From positions 186,001-250,000 of the forward strand of contig CAKTOO010000001.1 in the NCBI GenBank assembly GCA_934590165.1: DNA of 64,000 nucleotides. The letters run 5' to 3'. The stretch comes from an uncultured Dysosmobacter sp. (lineage in GTDB: Bacteria > Bacillota > Clostridia > Oscillospirales > Oscillospiraceae). Within the stretch, counting starts at the first letter, position 1, and each line of letters opens with the position of its first letter. The position numbers were made by a program, and so were the translations under genes. Below the pieces are notes generated by a model. It was not told where the DNA came from. It searched no databases and saw nothing but the letters and a program-made list of their open reading frames with translations. Below, piece after piece: positions 59,674 to 64,000 of this stretch.

Positions 59674-62448
59674 TTATTTCAAAAAAGCTCGAATGGTGTC
59701 ATACAGCTCCGCCGGCTCGATGGGCTTGGCCAGGTGGGCGTTCATGCCGGCGGCGCGGGAGGTCTCCCGGTCCTCCTCAAAGGCGTTGGCGCTCATGGCA
59801 AGAATGGGCACCGAGGCCGCGTCGGGCCGCTCCAGGCGGCGGATGGCCCTGGCGGCGGCCAGACCGTCCATCACCGGCATTCGGATATCCATGAGGACCA
59901 GGTCGTAGAAGCCTGCCGGAGAGCGGGAGAAGGCCTCCAGCGCCTCCCGGCCGTTGCCGGCGGTGTCCACAGACATACCCCGGGCTTCCAGCAGCCGTCG
60001 GGCGATCTCCGCGTTGAGGGGATGGTCCTCCGCCAGCAGGCACCGCTTCCCCGCCAGGTCCGGAGCGGAGGATGGGGACAAGGGGTGGGCTGCCGCGGCG
60101 GGCGCAGGCGCCTCCGGCAGAGGCAGCGGCACCCGGACCGTGAACCGGGAGCCTTTGCCGGGGGGGGATTCCGCCGTGATGCGGCCGCCCATGAGCTCCA
60201 CCAGGTTCTTGCTGATGGCGAGGCCCAGTCCGGTGCCGCCGTAAGCGCTGGTGGTGCCGGTGTCCGCCTGTTCAAAGGGGCGGAACATCCGCTTTTGGAA
60301 CTCCGGGCTGATGCCGATACCAGTATCGGTGACGGTAAAGCGCATCCAGGGCACGGTGCCCCGGGAGGTCTCCTGACGGACGGACAGGCGCACAGAGCCG
60401 CCGGGCGGCGTAAATTTGATGGCGTTTGCTACCAGGTTGATGAGGACCTGGCGGAGCTTCATGCCGTCGCCCCGGTAGGGGCCGTCCGGCAGCAGGGGCA
60501 GCTCCGAGCGGTAATCCACCTTCCGCTCCGCCGCCTGCTCCTGGCAGATGGTGTCGATGTCCCGCAGGAAGCGGCTGAGATAGATGTCCCCGTCCTTCAA
60601 GGCGAGCTTGCCGCTTTCAATGCGGCTCATGTCCAGGATGTCGTTGATGAGGGACAGCAGGTACCGGGCGGAGTCGCCTACCTTGGCAATGTATGCCGCC
60701 GCCTGCGCCGGGTCCTGGAGACTCTGGGCGGCCAGGGCGTTCATGCCGATGATGGCGTTCATGGGGGTGCGGATCTCGTGGCTCATGCGGGAGAGAAACT
60801 CGCTTTTGGCGGCGCTGGCCTGCTCCGCCCGGTCCAGTGCGGTCTGCAAAACCTGCTTTTGCCGCTCCTGCACCCGGAACAATCCGGTGATATCCGACCG
60901 GGTAAAGAGAATGGTGGTGTGGGTGTCATCCAAATAGGCCATTCGCCACCGTTTCCGGCGGAGCTGGCCGTTTTCCAGCACGGAAAAGGACACGTTGTAT
61001 GAATCGTTGGTCCGCAGACCCCTGCGGATGGCGGACAGCTGAAAGGCCTGGCGGGCAGCATCCCGCTGCTCGTCTATGATGAAGCGGAGAATGAAGAGCT
61101 CCAGTTCCTCCTCGTAGTCTATCACATGGTCCACCTGGAGCTGAACTTCCAGCTGGCCGTTGCGGTAGCAGGTCAGCTTCCGGTCCTTCACGTTCACCAG
61201 GCCCAAAAAGCCGAATTCCATCTCCACCAGCCGGTTGATGATGGCGGTGGAGGTCCGTTCCTGGTCAATGTCGTAGGTGTAGACGAAGCCCATGGTGTCG
61301 CCGCTTTCCACATCCCGGTACAGCTTGGCGTAGGTCCGCACCCAGCGAATGGAGCCATCCGCCGCGCGGCGGCGGTATTCCATGGTGCGGCTGGCTTGGC
61401 CGGAGGCAAACAGAGCTTGCAGGGCGGCGGGAGAGAAGGCATGTGTCAGCTGTCCGGACATCTCGTCGGAGGCGCACAGAGCCGCCGTGCGGCGGACGAC
61501 CTCCGTATAACTGCCGGAAGGCTCCAGGGGGGAAAGGTCCCGGCTCTCCGCCACGTCCAGCAGCGTGTCCCGGGAGATATTGGCCCACAGCTTCCCCGTC
61601 AGGGTCTCGCTCTGGGTGGCGGAGAGGAAGTCCACCTCCGTCTGGTAGCGGCGGAGGGTATCCAGCTCCGCCAGCTTTTGACGGGTGACATCGGAAAAAA
61701 CACAGTGGATCAGCAGCTTGCCGGACAGTGCCGGGCGCAGCTGGGCGGCCCCGCTCATCCAGCGGGTGGCGCCGGCGGCGTCCCGAATGCGGCAGGAAAA
61801 CAACACCTGGTCTTCCGCCTGGGCCAGGTCTGACAGGGCGCTGACGGCCTGGGCCAGATCCTCCGGGTGCAGGTAATCCGCCAGGCGGAAGCTGGCGGTC
61901 CGCAAAAAGCAGTCCCGGTCGGGGTAGCCCAGCAGGCGGATGCCTGCCAGATTGATGTAGCGGATCTCCAGGTCCCTTCCCGGGGACAGCCACAGCAGCG
62001 GGCAGGGCTGGTCATCATAGACCGTCTGGATCTGCCGGTACTGCTCCACCGTGGATTCCGGGACCACTTCCCCCTGGGGCAAAACGGTGTACAGCTGGTA
62101 GAAGACCGGCCAGCGGCCCTGGTACAGCTCATCGGTGGGTACGCCCCGGACCTTTACCAGGAGAGGCTGGCTGTCGGAACGGAGAAGGCGAAACTCCAGG
62201 GAAAAGGCCTGCCGGGTTTCCGCAGAGGAGCGGACGGCGCGGGCCACCCGAAGCAGGTCGTTGGGATGGATGTATTCCCGAATCAGAAAGCGCTCCGGCG
62301 GCTGACCGGAAACACCCAGCAGCTCCGCCAGGGAATCGGACGCCCACAGGGGGGTGAAGGCCGGGTCGGCGGCATAGGCGGCCGCGCCGTCGGCGGCGTC
62401 AGCGAGAAAGGACCGGAGGTCCTTTGGGTTTTGAAACAGGTCAGACAT
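59674..62448 (-). CDS. Soluble PAS-containing hybrid sensor histidine kinase
   Basis: The 924-residue protein has no membrane segments. The first 570 residues hold PAS-type sensor repeats (LAELLGVSGQPPERFLIREY, then a PAS/PAC with HPEDLAQAVSALSDL, and more). HisKA (EFLSRMSHEIRTPMNAIIGM, about 585), an HATPase domain (LVANAIKFTPPGG, GGTGLGLAISKNLVELMGG) and a C-terminal receiver (LLAEDHPLNAEIARRL, phospho-acceptor in DLVLMDIRMPVMDG, NAHLAKPIEP) follow. It belongs to the large cytosolic hybrid kinases of gut Clostridia; no separate response regulator is adjacent. GAGGAG precedes the ATG at 62448. Confidence 0.9.
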   Translation of the reverse strand: MSDLFQNPKDLRSFLADAADGAAAYAADPAFTPLWASDSLAELLGVSGQPPERFLIREYIHPNDLLRVARAVRSSAETRQAFSLEFRLLRSDSQPLLVKVRGVPTDELYQGRWPVFYQLYTVLPQGEVVPESTVEQYRQIQTVYDDQPCPLLWLSPGRDLEIRYINLAGIRLLGYPDRDCFLRTASFRLADYLHPEDLAQAVSALSDLAQAEDQVLFSCRIRDAAGATRWMSGAAQLRPALSGKLLIHCVFSDVTRQKLAELDTLRRYQTEVDFLSATQSETLTGKLWANISRDTLLDVAESRDLSPLEPSGSYTEVVRRTAALCASDEMSGQLTHAFSPAALQALFASGQASRTMEYRRRAADGSIRWVRTYAKLYRDVESGDTMGFVYTYDIDQERTSTAIINRLVEMEFGFLGLVNVKDRKLTCYRNGQLEVQLQVDHVIDYEEELELFILRFIIDEQRDAARQAFQLSAIRRGLRTNDSYNVSFSVLENGQLRRKRWRMAYLDDTHTTILFTRSDITGLFRVQERQKQVLQTALDRAEQASAAKSEFLSRMSHEIRTPMNAIIGMNALAAQSLQDPAQAAAYIAKVGDSARYLLSLINDILDMSRIESGKLALKDGDIYLSRFLRDIDTICQEQAAERKVDYRSELPLLPDGPYRGDGMKLRQVLINLVANAIKFTPPGGSVRLSVRQETSRGTVPWMRFTVTDTGIGISPEFQKRMFRPFEQADTGTTSAYGGTGLGLAISKNLVELMGGRITAESPPGKGSRFTVRVPLPLPEAPAPAAAAHPLSPSSAPDLAGKRCLLAEDHPLNAEIARRLLEARGMSVDTAGNGREALEAFSRSPAGFYDLVLMDIRMPVMDGLAAARAIRRLERPDAASVPILAMSANAFEEDRETSRAAGMNAHLAKPIEPAELYDTIRAFLK

Positions 62449-62499
62449 GGCGTTCTCCTCCCCGGATGTCCCCGCCAAAGGTGGGGAATGGCTGCCTCC

Positions 62500-62528
62500 A
62501 TTGTACCGCACCGGCGGGCGGGATGCAA
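62500..62528 (-). promoter_or_regulatory. Promoter of the hybrid kinase-nfo operon
   Basis: Minus strand TTGCAT (62523-62528), 17 bp, TACAAT (62500-62505), 52 bases before the start codon. Confidence 0.7.
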
Positions 62529-62535
62529 CGCAGCG

Positions 62536-62570
62536 GAAAAAACTTTGCCCGCCGGCAGAGCCGGCGGGCA
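62536..62570 (-). terminator. Terminator of the small-protein gene
   Basis: On the minus strand TGCCCGCCGGC-TCT-GCCGGCGGGCA is followed by AAG and six T residues. Confidence 0.8.
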
Positions 62571-62574
62571 GTCA

Positions 62575-62739
62575 TCAGTGGGTCTGTTGGGGGATGGGGC
62601 CATCCCCCTCCTGTTCCAAGTAAAGTTCTTCCGCCCGGCACTGAGCATCTATCAAGGTTTGGCGCAGATGCGCCAAACTCTCCTCTGCATCGGTCATAGC
62701 GTTGAACAACAGGATATACTCTTTGGAGATTGTTTGCAT
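62575..62739 (-). CDS. Conserved small protein of unknown function
   Basis: The 54-residue acidic protein (MQTISKEYILLFNAMTDAEE at the N-terminus, LRQTLIDAQCRAEELYL in a helix) is of a type I recall as widespread in gut Clostridia, with a nearly constant ISKEY-LLFN-TD start. It should form two helices. AAGGA lies 11 bases before the ATG at 62739. It stands alone before its own terminator. The function is unknown. Confidence 0.7.
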   Translation of the reverse strand: MQTISKEYILLFNAMTDAEESLAHLRQTLIDAQCRAEELYLEQEGDGPIPQQTH

Positions 62740-62903
62740 ATGGGGCTCAATCCTTTCTGAAGTGGCACAAGATATTGGATGCGATGTACCTATCATACAC
62801 AAAATGAAAGGGGGATTCTGCCGGAATCTGTCGAGTGATCCTGTATTTTGCTGAAAATCGAAAATTTGTGCATTTCCGGCGGGAACGGAGCCCTTCCCCG
62901 TCG

Positions 62904-62937
62904 AAAAAAGTCCCCGGGGCCGAGGCTCCGGGAACTT
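62904..62937 (-). terminator. Terminator of the M20 peptidase gene
   Basis: On the minus strand AAGTTCCCGGAGCCTCGGCCCCGGGGACTTTTTT-type hairpin. Bases 62740-62903 show no gene. Confidence 0.7.
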
Positions 62938-62945
62938 AGAGAGGG

Positions 62946-64000
62946 TCAGGGATTCACGGCAGCTGTGTCCATCAGGTGGATAAGCACCCGGATGCCCTGG
63001 GCGTAGGAGCGCAGGGAAATGCGTTCATCCGTGCCGTGGACGCCCCGGGCCACATCCTCCGGCGAAGCCATAAAGGGGCTGCACCGCAGGCAGGTGTCGC
63101 AGATGATCTCATAGTGGTGGGCGTCGGTGGCGCCGGCGGTGAGGGAGGGCACGAACACCACATCCTGGAAGTACCGCCCCATGGTCTCCGTCAGCTTGGC
63201 GTAGCCGTAGCCGTCGGTGCGGGCGGTGGCGGAGGGGTCGTTGGCCTGCAAAAACCGCAGGGACACGGTCTCGTCGCCGATGGCCGCACGGACATGGGAG
63301 AGCAGCTGCTCCACGGTTTCTCCTTCGGCGATGCGGAAGTTCACCACGGCGCTCATGTCCTGGGGCATGACGTTGCAGGCGGCGCTGCTGCCCCGGATGA
63401 CGGTGGGGGCGATGGTGGTGGTGACAAAGGGGAACAGCTCCCGCCGCTGGGCGCAGATACGGGCGATGGCGTCGGCATTGCCCTCCACATCCCGCACCAG
63501 GGATTTCAAAGGCTCCTCCGTGATATAGGGGGCCAGGGCGTTGAAAGCGCCCACCATCACCGGCGTCAGCTTCACCGGGAAGGGATTTTCCACGATGCGG
63601 GCGATGGCTTGGCTCAGGTGGCCCAAGGAGGTGCCGCCGAAGGGCCGGCTGGAGTGGCCGCCCCGGCTCTTGACGGACAGCTCCAGATCCGCGTAGCCCT
63701 TTTCCATCAGGTCCACGGGAGAGAGGTACGTGTCCGGCGCGCCGTAGGGGGCGCCGCTTTCAATTTTGCCGCCGCCCTCGTCCAGCACGAATTCCAGCGT
63801 CACGCCACGGCTTTGCAGCGTTTCCGCCAAGGCCCGGGCGCCCAGGTTCAAGGTCTCCTCGTCATCGCCGAAGGACAGGTACACTGACCTGGCGAAGCGC
63901 TTGCCGTGGGCAAGCAGATACTCCGCCGCCTCCAGGCAGCCGAACACCTGGTTTTTGATGTCCAGAGTGCCCCGGCCCCAGATGTAGCCGTCGGCAATGG
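62946..64000 (-). CDS. M20-family carboxypeptidase-like protein (5' end outside window)
   Basis: The visible 350 residues belong to M20 zinc peptidases of the carboxypeptidase S/ArgE group, not the PepT-like type encoded at 6279. The frame is open to the window edge and its first residues, IADGYIWGRGTLDIKNQ, are the second zinc-ligand motif, so about 100 N-terminal residues are missing. SFGDDEETLNLGARAL takes the place of the usual GxDEE, and the lid domain has KSRGGHSSRP. The late TAGATDAHHYE motif is the final ligand region. It would release a C-terminal amino acid or deacylate an amino acid; the substrate is not predictable. Confidence 0.85.
   Translation of the reverse strand, partial: IADGYIWGRGTLDIKNQVFGCLEAAEYLLAHGKRFARSVYLSFGDDEETLNLGARALAETLQSRGVTLEFVLDEGGGKIESGAPYGAPDTYLSPVDLMEKGYADLELSVKSRGGHSSRPFGGTSLGHLSQAIARIVENPFPVKLTPVMVGAFNALAPYITEEPLKSLVRDVEGNADAIARICAQRRELFPFVTTTIAPTVIRGSSAACNVMPQDMSAVVNFRIAEGETVEQLLSHVRAAIGDETVSLRFLQANDPSATARTDGYGYAKLTETMGRYFQDVVFVPSLTAGATDAHHYEIICDTCLRCSPFMASPEDVARGVHGTDERISLRSYAQGIRVLIHLMDTAAVNP

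Overview
The window is 64 kb of GC-rich, gene-dense chromosome from an anaerobic, spore-forming Clostridia-type Firmicute, most likely a gut Oscillospiraceae relative (Oscillibacter/Dysosmobacter/Flavonifractor type). The pointers are a monomeric [FeFe]-hydrogenase, sporulation genes (gpr, spoIIP), strong GGAGG ribosome sites, AEC and MATE transporters, YesN/YesM sensors, TPP riboswitches and the Firmicute order rpsF-ssb-rpsR. No rRNA, tRNA, CRISPR array, prophage or insertion sequence was recognised. Family names are from memory of motifs; no database search was run.

Layout. 0-4.2 kb: 3' part of nadE, a small HEAT-like gene broken by an in-frame amber codon, and a metal-resistance operon (SmtB/CadC-type repressor, HMA chaperone, P1B-ATPase) with a clear promoter and operator. 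4.3-9.6 kb: a thioesterase, then an unfamiliar regulator divergent from an M20 peptidase and two transporters. 9.6-12.6 kb: DUF4340 protein, response regulator and histidine kinase, with a periodic 9-mer array between the last two. 12.9-18.2 kb: [FeFe]-hydrogenase, REC-GGDEF-EAL protein, and a MATE exporter with a structured, terminator-bearing leader, coupled to a cytidylate-kinase-like protein.

18.6-34 kb is a galactose region: an mglBAC-type ABC importer, a YesN/YesM two-component pair followed by two periplasmic sugar-binding proteins (probable sensory subunits), an AEC transporter, an AraC regulator and divergent galK-galT-galM. Uptake, extracytoplasmic sensing and the Leloir pathway are therefore contiguous. 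34-36.8 kb: ECF sigma/anti-sigma pair, HAD phosphatase and ThpR. 36.9-44.1 kb: metG, a second MATE, exonuclease III, a LarA-family protein with the nickel-pincer residues, gpr and rpsT. 44.3-49.1 kb: TatD, lipoprotein and radical SAM cluster, VOC and TSUP proteins, then rpsF-ssb-rpsR. 49.2-53.3 kb: spoIIP, a GntR regulator and an E1 alpha/beta pair of a 2-oxoacid or acetoin dehydrogenase without E2 or E3.

53.4-58.1 kb is a thiamine region built around two divergent TPP riboswitches: thiW-thiM on the minus strand and thiE-thiD-cytX on the plus strand. It lies beside the TPP-dependent E1 genes. A small, lower-GC two-gene insert follows (frameshifted membrane protein plus XRE regulator). The window ends with endonuclease IV, a large PAS hybrid histidine kinase, a conserved small protein and a truncated M20 peptidase.
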